Position numbers and translations under genes: made by a program
Assembly: GCA_031385545.1 (NCBI GenBank)
Contig: JANNBN010000130.1
Location: forward strand, 24,181 to 88,180
Source: JANNBN01 sp031385545
Lineage (GTDB): Bacteria > Actinomycetota > Acidimicrobiia > Acidimicrobiales > JANYDT01
DNA length: 64,000 nucleotides
Direction of reading: 5' to 3'
Shown here: positions 8,547-16,268 of the stretch, piece after piece
Numbering within the stretch: position 1 is the first letter of the stretch
How the letters are laid out: the number at the start of each line of letters is the position of its first letter
The notes under the pieces: model-generated
Database searches by the model: none
What the model saw: the letters and a program-made list of their open reading frames with translations, nothing else
Told to the model about the DNA's origin: nothing

Positions 8547-9280
8547 GCGAGCAACTTGTAGCCGATGCCGCGCACTGTCTGAATCAGCACCGGCTCTGCC
8601 GGGTTGGCCTCGATCTTGTTGCGCAGGCGGTGCAGGTGTGCGTCGACCAGGCGACCGTCGCCCAAGTGCGAGTAGCCCCACACGCGTTCCAGCAGCTGGT
8701 CGCGGCTGAGCACGATGTTGGGATGGTCTGCCAGCTCGCAGAGCAGGCGGAACTCGGTCTTGGTGAGCTCGACCGGCTCACCGTCACGGGTGACGAGCGC
8801 TTCGGCCTCGCGGATTTCGACACCGTGCGGAAGGCTGATGACGCGACCCTCTGGCGTGTCCGATTGGGAGTTGGCCGGGTCCGCGTCGGCCGTCTGCTCT
8901 TCGGCCGAGCGTTCCAACGCCACACGGCGAAGCATGGCCCTGATGCGCGCAGCCAATGCCTTGGGAATGACCGGCTTGGTGACGTAGTCGTCGGCCCCGG
9001 CCTCGAGCCCGGCCACGAAATCATGGGTGTCGGTGTTGGCCGTGACGATGATGATGGGCACGATGCTGATGGCGCGCAAGTCACGGCACACGTCGAAGCC
9101 CCGACGATCGGGCAACCGCAGGTCCAGCAGCACCAGGTCCGGCTGTTCCCGCTCGAACGCCTCCATCCCGGCGGCAGCATTACCGGCCTCGATGACGCGG
9201 AAATCCTCGTCTTCCAGCACCATCCGCAATGCAAGACGCATGTCGGGGTCGTCCTCGATCAACAGCAGCGTCTCGTTCAT
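8543..9280 (-). CDS. OmpR-family response regulator, MtrA-like (module 2)
   Basis: A 245-residue receiver plus winged-helix regulator. The acidic pair is in LIEDDPD and the phospho-acceptor in VLLDLRLPDRRG at about residue 51. The switch residues are in IIIVTANTD, with Lys in VTKPVIPKAL. The DNA-binding domain shows VELTKTEFRLL, ERVWGYSHLGDGRLVD and HLHRLRNKIE. It is clearly paralogous to the regulator at 5160-5954 but lacks that protein's N-terminal extension. It follows the lipoprotein gene by 60 bases and overlaps tatD by 4 bases. Its gene order is kinase-lipoprotein-regulator, unlike module 1. Confidence 0.9.
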   Translation of the reverse strand: MNETLLLIEDDPDMRLALRMVLEDEDFRVIEAGNAAAGMEAFEREQPDLVLLDLRLPDRRGFDVCRDLRAISIVPIIIVTANTDTHDFVAGLEAGADDYVTKPVIPKALAARIRAMLRRVALERSAEEQTADADPANSQSDTPEGRVISLPHGVEIREAEALVTRDGEPVELTKTEFRLLCELADHPNIVLSRDQLLERVWGYSHLGDGRLVDAHLHRLRNKIEANPAEPVLIQTVRGIGYKLLA

Positions 9281-9340
9281 GTCACGCCAAGGTTAGTTCG
9301 GAGGGTTCCTCACCCGGTCGGACTGAGTGTCGTGGGCCGA

Positions 9341-10135
9341 TCAGCGGACCGCGACGTTGGCGCGGCTGGTCGGCACGGTGGTCTGCGCACTGGTCGGTAC
9401 GGTGGTCTGCGCACTGGTCGGCACGCTGGTGGTGGCCGAGGCGGACACCACCGGATCACCGGTGGCGGCAGCTGCATCACCAGTAATGGTGTCGACCAGC
9501 GATTCGAAGCTGTCACGAGACAGCGCGTCGGTTCCGAAGGTGCCGTCGCCCTGCGGGACGTCGAGCGGGTTTCCGGAAATGGTGAACCGCACCTGACCCA
9601 CGCCACGCTGGCTGGCAAGCGTGAGTACCAGCTGGCCGATGAGTCGCCGCTGCTCACCGGCCGGGAGCGAGGTGAAGCCTTCACCCAGCTCGACGGTGGC
9701 GAGACCGGCTTCCAACCTGACGTCGAGCACGTCGCCGAAGTTCACCACACTGGTCAGGAACGCGGTCCCCACGACCGGGTTCACCGGACCGCGCACCAAT
9801 TCGAAGACGATGTCGAACAGCGGAGCGGCGACCGCTACCGCCCGACGTTCCTCAACGAACCGGTCGCCGTTGACGAAATACAGGGGCAGCAGCTCGATGC
9901 TGGGATCGACGGCAGTGGATGGAACAACCGTCGTCTCCACAACCGTCGACGCAACAGGAATGGTCGACGTGGTCGATGTGCTGGTGGTGCTCGTGGTCGA
10001 CGTCGTAGTGCGCATCAGCCCGAACGGAACCGAATCGATGCCCCGCACCGACGGATCGACAGGCACACCGCACGCACCCAGCACGGCCACCGAGACGACC
10101 CCGGCCACAATCGTATGTGCGCGTTTCATGTTCAT
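9341..10135 (-). CDS. GerMN-domain lipoprotein, minimal LpqB-like (module 2)
   Basis: A 264-residue lipoprotein with lipobox VLGAC and lipid Cys22. A Ser/Thr-rich spacer (residues about 40-75) precedes one GerMN domain with LPLYFVNGDRFVEERR, VRLEAGLATVELGEG and GVGQVRFTISGNPLDV. It has no beta-propeller. The C-terminal 35 residues are low-complexity and contain an in-frame 24-bp repeat encoding TSAQTTVP. ATG 10135 overlaps the kinase stop by 4 bases. Similarity in the GerMN core to the lipoprotein at 2936-3664 marks them as paralogues. It probably modulates its partner kinase on the outer face of the membrane; this is inference from LpqB. Confidence 0.85.
   Translation of the reverse strand: MNMKRAHTIVAGVVSVAVLGACGVPVDPSVRGIDSVPFGLMRTTTSTTSTTSTSTTSTIPVASTVVETTVVPSTAVDPSIELLPLYFVNGDRFVEERRAVAVAAPLFDIVFELVRGPVNPVVGTAFLTSVVNFGDVLDVRLEAGLATVELGEGFTSLPAGEQRRLIGQLVLTLASQRGVGQVRFTISGNPLDVPQGDGTFGTDALSRDSFESLVDTITGDAAAATGDPVVSASATTSVPTSAQTTVPTSAQTTVPTSRANVAVR
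9366..9427. repeat. 24-bp in-frame tandem repeat in lipoprotein 2
   Basis: The unit CTGGTCGGYACGGTGGTCTG plus CGCA is repeated at 9366-9389 and 9390-9413 with a partial third copy from 9414. It encodes the repeat TSAQTTVP at the C-terminus of the lipoprotein. A length that is a multiple of three keeps the reading frame. Confidence 0.85.
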
Positions 10136-11649
10136 ACTTTCGGGATCTTCAGCACGAACCGTGCACCGCCGCCGGTGGCGTCCTCGACGGACAGTTCGGC
10201 GTTCAACAGATCGGCCTGGTCTGCCGCAAGCGCCAACCCAAGACCCGTGCCCGGCACATCATGGGTGGACCTACCACGGGCGAACCGTTCGAAGACGCGT
10301 GCCCGTTCGGACTCGTGCACGCCGGGTCCGTTGTCCTCGACCGAGACATACACGTGCTTGCGGTCGGTCGCAACGCGGACGGCCGTCACGCCCCCGCCGT
10401 ACTTGCGAGCGTTGTCCAGAAGGTTGCGCACGATCTGCTCGTAGCGCCTGGGGTCGAGCATTGCGTTGGCGATCGCACCGCCGTCACTCACCTCCATCAC
10501 GTCGAGCGACACGTCCTGCCCCTCGACGATTCGCCGGGTGAGCGCAGCGATGGAACACGACTCGAAGTGAACATCGGCGACACCCGCGTCTATCCGGGCA
10601 ATCTCCAACAGGTCGAGCACCATGGTGGACAAACGCGTGAGCTGACCGGTGATCACGTCGACCGCCTGGGCCGCGCGTTCGGGCATCTCGCCCTTGCGAC
10701 GCTCGAGGACCTGGGCCGCCGCACTCATGACACCGAGCGGGGTTCGAAGTTCGTGGCTCACGTCGGACGCGAACCGTTCCTCGCGTTCGATGCGTCGCTG
10801 CACGGCGTCGACCATCGTGTTGAACGACGCCGCAACCCGGTTGAGGTCGGGGTCGCCTTCTTCCTGGAGCCGGGTGTCAAGCGCACCATCGGCAAGCGCC
10901 TCTGCCGCTTGTGCCACCTGGGCCACCGGTCGTAACACGCGCCGCGCCGTCCATGCACCCAGCGCGGCACCGACAGCAAGCGCACCGAGCATTCCGCCGA
11001 TGACGGACGTCGCCAGTTTGGACAACGTGTCGGACAACTGGCTGAGCGGGAACACTTCGACATAGGTCGCATTGACGCTGGGGAGCGGCACACCGACTGC
11101 AAGCGCGACGGTGCCGTCGTTGGGAAGGACGAATCGCTGCTTGGCTGCGCGTCCGTCGAGCAGGCGGTCCGTGAACGATGCGGGGAGCACCGCGTCGCTG
11201 CGGCCGACGTTGCCGCGCCACCGGTCCTGGTAGCGCACGAATGCGAACGATCCGGACTCGGTGCGCAGGCTCTCAAGGGTGGAGCGAACGTTCGGCTCGC
11301 GGGTGCGCAACGCCTGCAGGACAACCCGGGCATTGCCGTACGCCTGGTCACGCGCCGACGTGTCGCGCTGTTGGATGAGGAAGTTGCGCACCAGGTAGAA
11401 CGACGAACCACCCACCAACCCCGTCACGATTCCGGCACCGAGAGCCCACACCAGCGCAAGACGTGCAGCGAGCGAGAAACGTGCCGACCGACGCCGGCCG
11501 GTGGAGCGACGCGAGCCGATCAGTTGCGAAGCGGCTGGGTCTCCTGAAACCGATGAGGGCGGTTTCGTGGTTGAGCCTCTGGCCGACTGCCCGGCGGAGC
11601 GGGCCTGAACCCGGCTCTGATTCCGATCCTGACTGGACGAGGTCGTCAC
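10132..11649 (-). CDS. sensor histidine kinase, MtrB-like (module 2)
   Basis: About 505 residues with two transmembrane segments at roughly 62-85 and 200-225, and an extracytoplasmic domain of about 115 residues between them. HAMP is RVLRPVAQVAQAAEAL. HisKA has SDVSHELRTPLGVM with the phosphoacceptor near residue 297, and HATPase_c has NLLDNARKYG, VEDNGPGV and GTGLGLAL. A polar Ser/Arg-rich tail of about 60 residues precedes the first membrane segment. The start is uncertain: GTG 11649 is used because the sequence beyond it looks non-coding, but in-frame starts at 11694 and 11703 exist. It overlaps lipoprotein 2 by 4 bases. It is paralogous to the kinase at 3661-5163. Confidence 0.88.
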   Translation of the reverse strand: MTTSSSQDRNQSRVQARSAGQSARGSTTKPPSSVSGDPAASQLIGSRRSTGRRRSARFSLAARLALVWALGAGIVTGLVGGSSFYLVRNFLIQQRDTSARDQAYGNARVVLQALRTREPNVRSTLESLRTESGSFAFVRYQDRWRGNVGRSDAVLPASFTDRLLDGRAAKQRFVLPNDGTVALAVGVPLPSVNATYVEVFPLSQLSDTLSKLATSVIGGMLGALAVGAALGAWTARRVLRPVAQVAQAAEALADGALDTRLQEEGDPDLNRVAASFNTMVDAVQRRIEREERFASDVSHELRTPLGVMSAAAQVLERRKGEMPERAAQAVDVITGQLTRLSTMVLDLLEIARIDAGVADVHFESCSIAALTRRIVEGQDVSLDVMEVSDGGAIANAMLDPRRYEQIVRNLLDNARKYGGGVTAVRVATDRKHVYVSVEDNGPGVHESERARVFERFARGRSTHDVPGTGLGLALAADQADLLNAELSVEDATGGGARFVLKIPKV

Positions 11650-11738
11650 CCGGTCAGTGTTGCCGATACGAGGTGGGAGCGCTGACGATCGCATCTGGAA
11701 CACCGCTCCCGGTCACGAGCGCTTCCGAAAAGGAGGAA

Positions 11739-11803
11739 GTCCCGCAGTCCATCTGTCCACTCCAGCCAGGGGAGCCACTCGGCGGACAGAGGAACTGCGG
11801 GAC
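11739..11803 (-). terminator. long nested hairpin between rsmI and the module 2 kinase
   Basis: A 10-bp perfect stem (GTCCCGCAGT 11739-11748 with ACTGCGGGAC 11794-11803) encloses a 7-bp stem (TCTGTCC 11752-11758 with GGACAGA 11784-11790) and a 4-bp stem (CTCC/GGAG) with a 7-base loop. On the minus strand the stem is followed by TTCCTCCTTTTCGG, a pyrimidine-rich tail, which suits a terminator after rsmI. It could equally be a structured leader of the kinase operon, whose start lies about 90 bases further on. It is not a match to any riboswitch class I know. Confidence 0.6.
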
Positions 11804-11861
11804 ACAACCCACCACCGGAATGACTATGCAACCTCAATATTGCGGAGATGCGCGCTGATCG

Positions 11862-12743
11862 TCACGGTTCTGTGATGTTTTGTCCTGACATGAGGCGACT
11901 CAGTCGTTCCGTGTCGACCACCAGGTCGTACACGTGCTTGCGGCTGGCACCGACCTGTTCGGCCACGATCCCCGCTGCGTCCTTGAGGGACAACCCGGCT
12001 GCACGGAGTCGGGCGACTTCGTCGGTGATCTCCTGGGGTCTTTGCTCGATCGGGTCACCAGCCGCGACCGGAGGACGGCCCTCGATGACCACCACGAATT
12101 CCCCCTGCGGTTCGGCCAGGTTTGCGGCGACTTCGCCCACCGGGCCACGGACCACCTGCTCGAACCGTTTCGTCAGCTCTCTCGCAACGGCCACCCGACG
12201 GTGTGGACCGCACGCTGCGACCAGGCCGTGGAGCAGATCACGGATGCGATGCGGAGCCTCGTACAGCACGATCGTGCGTGGTTCCGAGGCGACCGCCTGA
12301 ATCGCAGTGAGGCGGGCACCGCCCTTGGGCGGCAGGAAGCCCTCGAACACGAAGCGAGCGGTGGGAAGGCCGCTGATGGCAAGCGCCATCACGAATGCAG
12401 CCGGGCCGGGAACAGCGGAGACGGTCAGGCCGGCTTCGATGACCGCAGCCACGACCTTTTCTCCTGGGTCGCTGATGGCAGGAGTCCCGGCATCGGTGAC
12501 GAGCGCTATCCGTTCGCCCCGCTCGACCAACGCAACGATGCCCGGCGCAGCCACGCCTTCGTTGTGGTCATGAACGGCCAGCAGCCGTTTGCCTGTGATG
12601 CCCTTCGCGCTCAGCAGCTTCATGGTGTGGCGGGTGTCCTCGCAGGCGATGGCGTCGACGCTGCGAAGCACCTCTTCGGCCCGCGCCGACAGGTCGCCGA
12701 GGTTGCCGATCGGTGTTGCAACGAGGATCAGTTCGCCGGCCAT
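11862..12743 (-). CDS. rsmI: 16S rRNA (cytidine-1402 2'-O)-methyltransferase
   Basis: A 293-residue tetrapyrrole-methylase-fold enzyme that 2'-O-methylates C1402 in the decoding site using SAM. Diagnostic motifs are LVATPIGNLGDLSARA at the N-terminus, CEDTRHT, VTDAGTPAISDPG, AVPGPAAFVMAL (SAM contact) and LYEAPHR. The C-terminal part has the RsmI helix-turn-helix-like stretch SLKDAAGIVAEQVGASRKHVY. Full length. Its ATG at 12743 overlaps the end of the DUF192 gene by 16 bases. RsmI together with KsgA, bS22, bL37 and bL25 gives this window a cluster of ribosome-maturation functions. Confidence 0.95.
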   Translation of the reverse strand: MAGELILVATPIGNLGDLSARAEEVLRSVDAIACEDTRHTMKLLSAKGITGKRLLAVHDHNEGVAAPGIVALVERGERIALVTDAGTPAISDPGEKVVAAVIEAGLTVSAVPGPAAFVMALAISGLPTARFVFEGFLPPKGGARLTAIQAVASEPRTIVLYEAPHRIRDLLHGLVAACGPHRRVAVARELTKRFEQVVRGPVGEVAANLAEPQGEFVVVIEGRPPVAAGDPIEQRPQEITDEVARLRAAGLSLKDAAGIVAEQVGASRKHVYDLVVDTERLSRLMSGQNITEP

Positions 12744-13066
12744 GGCCCGACCCGGATCCTGCTGCCGCGTAAGAGATTCCAGTCACCGAATGCTCCACCG
12801 GAAGCTTCCAGAACACCGGCTGCACCCGAACGCCAGGCACCCAGGCGATTCGGCACCATCGTCTGTGCGCTGATGACTATTCCATGACGGTCGACGTGGG
12901 CGACATCGATGGTGAACCGCATGCCGAGCGTGTGCACCGAGCGAACCCCCGGGAACCACATCGCACCCTCGATGCCATCGCGATGCAGCAGGCCTCGGCG
13001 GCGGGTGGCCGGTGTAGCCGCAACGTCGACCACATCCGTGTCGACGCCATCGATCACTAGCCGCAC
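12728..13066 (-). CDS. DUF192 protein
   Basis: A 112-residue protein of the DUF192 (COG1430) family. It has the typical VDVAATPATRRRGLLHRD, GAMWFPGVRSVHTLGMRFTID (GMLFxF...FWMKNT region, with HTLGM replacing the WMKNT core) and the VLEASGGAFG segment. Function in the family is unknown. Many members are exported, but here no signal peptide precedes the domain. The start is the GTG at 13066, preceded by AAGGCGAG at a good distance, which overlaps the ychF stop region. It is sandwiched between ychF and rsmI and probably cotranscribed. Confidence 0.8.
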   Translation of the reverse strand: MRLVIDGVDTDVVDVAATPATRRRGLLHRDGIEGAMWFPGVRSVHTLGMRFTIDVAHVDRHGIVISAQTMVPNRLGAWRSGAAGVLEASGGAFGDWNLLRGSRIRVGPWPAN

Positions 13067-13079
13067 GGCACCGCTCGCC

Positions 13080-14174
13080 TTACTTCGTGACGTTGAACTT
13101 GAAATCGACCACATCGCCGTCCTGCATCTCGTATTCCTTGCCTTCGAGACGCAGTTTGCCGACTTCGCGTGCTTTGGCCAACGAGCCGAGGTCAAGCAGC
13201 AGGTCCCACTGGATGGTTTCGACCTTGATGAACCCACGCTGGATATCGGAGTGGATCTCGGCGGCGCATTCGGGCGCTTTCGCTCCCGCCCGGAACGTCC
13301 ACGCCCTGGTCTCCTTCTCACCGGTGGTGAGAAAGGTACGACGACCAAGCAGACGATAAGCGGCCTGCATCAACCGGGGCAGTGCACCTTCGCCGAGACC
13401 GAACCCGTCGAGCAGCTCTTTGCGGCCGGCTTCGTCGAGCAGGGCCGCCTCGGCTTCGAGCTGCACACACATGCCAAGCACTTCCGCGTGGCCGGCCATC
13501 AGTTGATCGACCGGCTTGGTGATGGCGGAGACGTTATCGATGTCGTTATCGCTGACGTTGACGACGCAGAGCACCGGCTTGTTGGTGAGAAGAAAGAACT
13601 CCTTGAGGTTGGCGCGATCGTCTGCGGTGAGAGGCACTCGGTACAGCGGGGTGCCTTCGGCAAGGACGGGCTGTACCTTTTCCAGCGCTTCAAGCCCGGG
13701 GAGCAGCGACTTGTCCTGCTTCGCGGCGCGCTGGCGCTTGTTGATCTGGGTCTCGACAGAGGCAAGGTCGGCGAGGGCCAGTTCGATCTCGACAACAGCA
13801 AGGTGATCGAGCGGGTCCTGCGAGCCGGGCACGTCGTCGCCGGTTGCACCCTTGGCGAAGGCACGGAGGACGAACACGATGGCATCGACTTCGCGGATGT
13901 TGGCCAGGAATTTGTTGCCAAGGCCTTCACCCTTGCTTGCTCCCTCGACGAGGCCGCCGATATCGACAAACTCGCTGGTGGCGTGCACGATCTTCTGGGT
14001 CTTCGACATCTCCGACAGCAGCAACAGGCGCTCGTCCGGCACCTTCGCCCGGCCGATGTTGGGCTCTTTGGTCGCAAATGGGTACGGCGCAGCCAGCGCC
14101 CCACCGCCCGCAAGCGCGTTGAACAGCGAGGACTTGCCTGCGTTGGGGAGACCGACGAACCCGAAGCGTTCCAT
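13080..14174 (-). CDS. ychF: redox/ribosome-associated ATPase of the Obg-HflX family
   Basis: Also called OLA1-like. The 364-residue length is the family norm. It has the P-loop GLPNAGKSSLFNAL, the switch II DIGGLVEGASKGEGLGNKF, the adenine-specificity region NVSDND in place of NKxD (YchF proteins bind ATP rather than GTP), a coiled-coil middle domain and the C-terminal TGS domain GDVVDFKFN. It binds ribosomes and is linked to stress responses. The ATG at 14174 starts MERFGFVGLPNAGKS, matching the family. It is divergent from the bL37 gene across 81 bases. Confidence 0.95.
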   Translation of the reverse strand: MERFGFVGLPNAGKSSLFNALAGGGALAAPYPFATKEPNIGRAKVPDERLLLLSEMSKTQKIVHATSEFVDIGGLVEGASKGEGLGNKFLANIREVDAIVFVLRAFAKGATGDDVPGSQDPLDHLAVVEIELALADLASVETQINKRQRAAKQDKSLLPGLEALEKVQPVLAEGTPLYRVPLTADDRANLKEFFLLTNKPVLCVVNVSDNDIDNVSAITKPVDQLMAGHAEVLGMCVQLEAEAALLDEAGRKELLDGFGLGEGALPRLMQAAYRLLGRRTFLTTGEKETRAWTFRAGAKAPECAAEIHSDIQRGFIKVETIQWDLLLDLGSLAKAREVGKLRLEGKEYEMQDGDVVDFKFNVTK

Positions 14175-14255
14175 GAGACCTGAGAGGTTAGCTGCGGGTT
14201 CACCAACAACCCTCCGGAATCGGCCGGGTTCCTCGTGTTGTAAGGTCTTAGCCTT

Positions 14256-14342
14256 ATGTCGAAGCGCACCTCGAAGAAGCGGACCCGGGCCCGGAAGAAG
14301 AAGGCCAACCACGGCACCAAGCCGAACTGTGGTCGCGGCTGA
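14256..14342 (+). CDS. 50S ribosomal microprotein bL37
   Basis: A 28-residue basic protein, MSKRTSKKRTRARKKK followed by ANHGTKPNCGRG. It resembles the 24-residue actinobacterial protein bL37 found near the peptidyl-transferase centre of mycobacterial ribosomes, in which a KR-rich start is followed by ANHGKRPN. The match to the ANHGxxPN tail is the key evidence. It carries four extra C-terminal residues including a cysteine. Two hairpins follow within 80 bases. Confidence 0.8.
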   Translation: MSKRTSKKRTRARKKKANHGTKPNCGRG

Positions 14343-14356
14343 CCCAGCCACTTCTG

Positions 14357-14424
14357 CCGAGACACTCCGTCTCGGGCCCCAGACACAGACGATTGAGACC
14401 ACGAGACCGGCACTCCCGGTCTCG
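14357..14424 (+). terminator. tandem hairpins downstream of bL37
   Basis: Two perfect hairpins: CCGAGAC-actcc-GTCTCGG at 14357-14375 and CGAGACCGG-cactc-CCGGTCTCG at 14402-14424. Neither has a T-run, which is common for actinobacterial terminators. The second arm CCGGTCTCGTTGCGC is duplicated directly at 14416-14430 and 14433-14447. Confidence 0.6.
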
Positions 14425-14557
14425 TTGCGCGTCCGGTCTCGTTGCGCACCCGTCGACGTTCCCGGTTCACGTCCAGCGCAACATCACAGCATCCAACGTT
14501 GCGCTCACAGCAACCAACGTTGCAAAAACCGGCTCAGATTCTCGCCGAATTCGCACC

Positions 14558-14697
14558 GTTGGTTGCTGAGGCGGGCAGGTTGGTTGCTGAGGCGGGCAGG
14601 TTGGTTGCTGAGGCGGGCAGGTTGGTTGCTGAGGCGGGCAGGTTGGTTGCTGAGGCGGGCAGGTTGGTTGCGGAAATGGGTTGGGTTGGTTGCTGAG
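14558..14697. repeat. 21-bp minisatellite, five perfect copies
   Basis: The unit GTTGGTTGCTGAGGCGGGCA plus G is repeated without any mismatch at 14558, 14579, 14600, 14621 and 14642. A degenerate copy (14663-14683) and a partial copy from 14684 follow. The array ends about 25 bases before the GTG of the next gene. The intergenic stretch from 14343 to 14720 otherwise holds the bL37 hairpins and two AACGTT boxes spaced 21 bases apart (14495-14500, 14516-14521). Confidence 0.95.
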
Positions 14698-14720
14698 ATC
14701 GGCACGGCTAGGTTCCCCGG

Positions 14721-15371
14721 GTGAGCGCGATCCTGTTCCTGACCGTGGCCGACGATCCGCAGACATGGGCCGCCCTCGGTTTCACGCTGGACGGAGCGAC
14801 TGCCCGGTTGGGGTCCACCGCAATCACCCTCACCGGCGCCGACCCTGGAGCGAAAGGCGTGACCGGATGGAACCTTGCCGACGACAGCCCTCTGCCTGCG
14901 TCGATCGAAGGGCTTCGAACGACCGCAACCCCGGGCCTGACCCCCGCACCTCCGGCACCCGTTCACCCCAACGGCATCAGCGCAATCGACCACCTCGTGG
15001 TCATGACGCCGAACCTCTCCCGCACGGTCGCTGCGTTCGAGGATCTCGGCTGGGAGTGTCGCCGAACCCGCGCGGCTGCAGCGTACGGACAGCAGAACAT
15101 GCGCCAGGCGTTCTTCTGGTTCGGCGACGTCATCGTCGAGGTGGTCGGACCGGAGACACCCGATCCCGCCAAGGCCGATCGTCCCGCATCGTTCTTCGGG
15201 TTGGCCCTGACCGCCACGGACCTCGACGCCACGGCAGCGTTCTTCGGGGATCTCATGAAACCGCCCATCGACGCGGTGCAGACGGGTCGCCGCATCAGCA
15301 CCATCTCATCTCGGGCAGGTTCAAGCGTTGCGATCGCAGTCATGAGCGCGCACCTGAAGGAATCACCATGA
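14721..15371 (+). CDS. VOC/glyoxalase-fold protein
   Basis: A 216-residue protein. Residues about 88-215 look like a vicinal-oxygen-chelate fold: ISAIDHLVVMTPNLSRTVAAFEDLGWECRR is a typical first beta-alpha-beta unit with a putative metal His, and FFWFGDVIVEVVGPE supplies the putative Glu. A second half-module with FFGLALTATDLDATAAFFGD follows. The N-terminal 85 residues (MSAILFLTVADDPQTWAALGF) resemble a degenerate further unit. The substrate is unknown. The gene uses a GTG start right after the 21-bp repeat array and overlaps the downstream crotonase gene by 4 bases (15368-15371), which suggests a shared acyl-CoA-related role such as epimerisation, but that is only inference. Confidence 0.7.
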   Translation: MSAILFLTVADDPQTWAALGFTLDGATARLGSTAITLTGADPGAKGVTGWNLADDSPLPASIEGLRTTATPGLTPAPPAPVHPNGISAIDHLVVMTPNLSRTVAAFEDLGWECRRTRAAAAYGQQNMRQAFFWFGDVIVEVVGPETPDPAKADRPASFFGLALTATDLDATAAFFGDLMKPPIDAVQTGRRISTISSRAGSSVAIAVMSAHLKESP

Positions 15372-16234
15372 CTGACGTATCGCCAATCCTGTCCAACCCG
15401 TCCAACCTGTCCAGCCCGGCCAGCCCGGCCAGCCCGGCGTTGTCGACCAGCGACGACATCGTGCTCATCGATATCGCTGCCGGCATCGGTACCGTGACGC
15501 TCAACCGGCCGAAGGCACGCAACGCACTCAGCAGCGCACTGAGCGGGCGGCTCCGTTCCGCCATGGCCGAAGTCGACGCCGACGAGGAGGTGCAGGTCAT
15601 CGTGCTCACGGGCGCGGACCCTGCCTTCTGCGCCGGGGTCGACCTGAAGGAACTGGGCCACGACGGCGGCGCCCTAAAGAATTTCCATCCGGACGGCCAC
15701 GTTGCGGTACGCGGCCCGTGGGCACCGACCGCTAAACCTGTCATCGGCGCTATCAACGGTGTCGCAATCACGGGCGGCTTCGAACTCGCGCTGCAGTGCG
15801 ACTTCCTCGTGGCATCTGACCGCGCAGCATTCGGCGACACCCACGCTCGCGTCGGGGTGCTGCCAGGCTGGGGACTGTCGGTCCTGCTCCCCCAGGCAAT
15901 CGGTGTCCGTCGTGCCCTTGAGATGAGCCTCACCGGCAACTTCATCGATGCCGCCGAAGCGCATAGGCTGGGTCTGGTCAACCACATCGTTGCGCACGAG
16001 TCGCTTATCCCAACCGTACGCGCGCTTGCAACTGACATCGCATCGATCCACTCGCGGGCAGTGTCCACCTACTTGGCCAGCTATCGGGCGATCCACCACA
16101 TGACCGTCGGCGACGGCCTGCAGCACGAGGCCGAGGTGAACCGTGACTACCTGGCAACGTTCACACCAGCAGAGTTCGAGACACGCCGCACGTCGATCGT
16201 GGCGCGCGGCCGGGATCAGAAACCGGCCGACTGA
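15368..16234 (+). CDS. enoyl-CoA hydratase/isomerase family protein (crotonase)
   Basis: A 288-residue crotonase. It shows IGTVTLNRPKARNAL, the oxyanion-hole segment DPAFCAGVDLKEL, GAINGVAITGGFELALQCD with the first catalytic-type Glu, and AFGDTHARVGVLPGWG. The second catalytic Glu of hydratases (normally in the PEI/PEV position before GVxPG) is replaced by DTHARVG, so the reaction may be isomerase- or hydrolase-like instead of hydration. The N-terminus carries a low-complexity repeat SNPSNLSSPASPASPA at 15390-15440. The ATG overlaps the VOC gene stop. It converges with the PfkB kinase gene over 34 bases. Confidence 0.85.
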   Translation: MTDVSPILSNPSNLSSPASPASPALSTSDDIVLIDIAAGIGTVTLNRPKARNALSSALSGRLRSAMAEVDADEEVQVIVLTGADPAFCAGVDLKELGHDGGALKNFHPDGHVAVRGPWAPTAKPVIGAINGVAITGGFELALQCDFLVASDRAAFGDTHARVGVLPGWGLSVLLPQAIGVRRALEMSLTGNFIDAAEAHRLGLVNHIVAHESLIPTVRALATDIASIHSRAVSTYLASYRAIHHMTVGDGLQHEAEVNRDYLATFTPAEFETRRTSIVARGRDQKPAD

Positions 16235-16268
16235 CAACCATTCAGCGAGCGGCGCCACGGCATAGGAG

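Noticed and set aside
11730..11810. RNase P RNA or SRP RNA, because of GAGGAAGTCC next to a stem
   Set aside because: The stretch is far too short for RNase P, and the conserved core and ACAGAA elements are missing; the SRP GGAAG loop context is absent.
14558..14697. Possible CRISPR array
   Set aside because: Units are contiguous with no unique spacers, and no cas genes are present.
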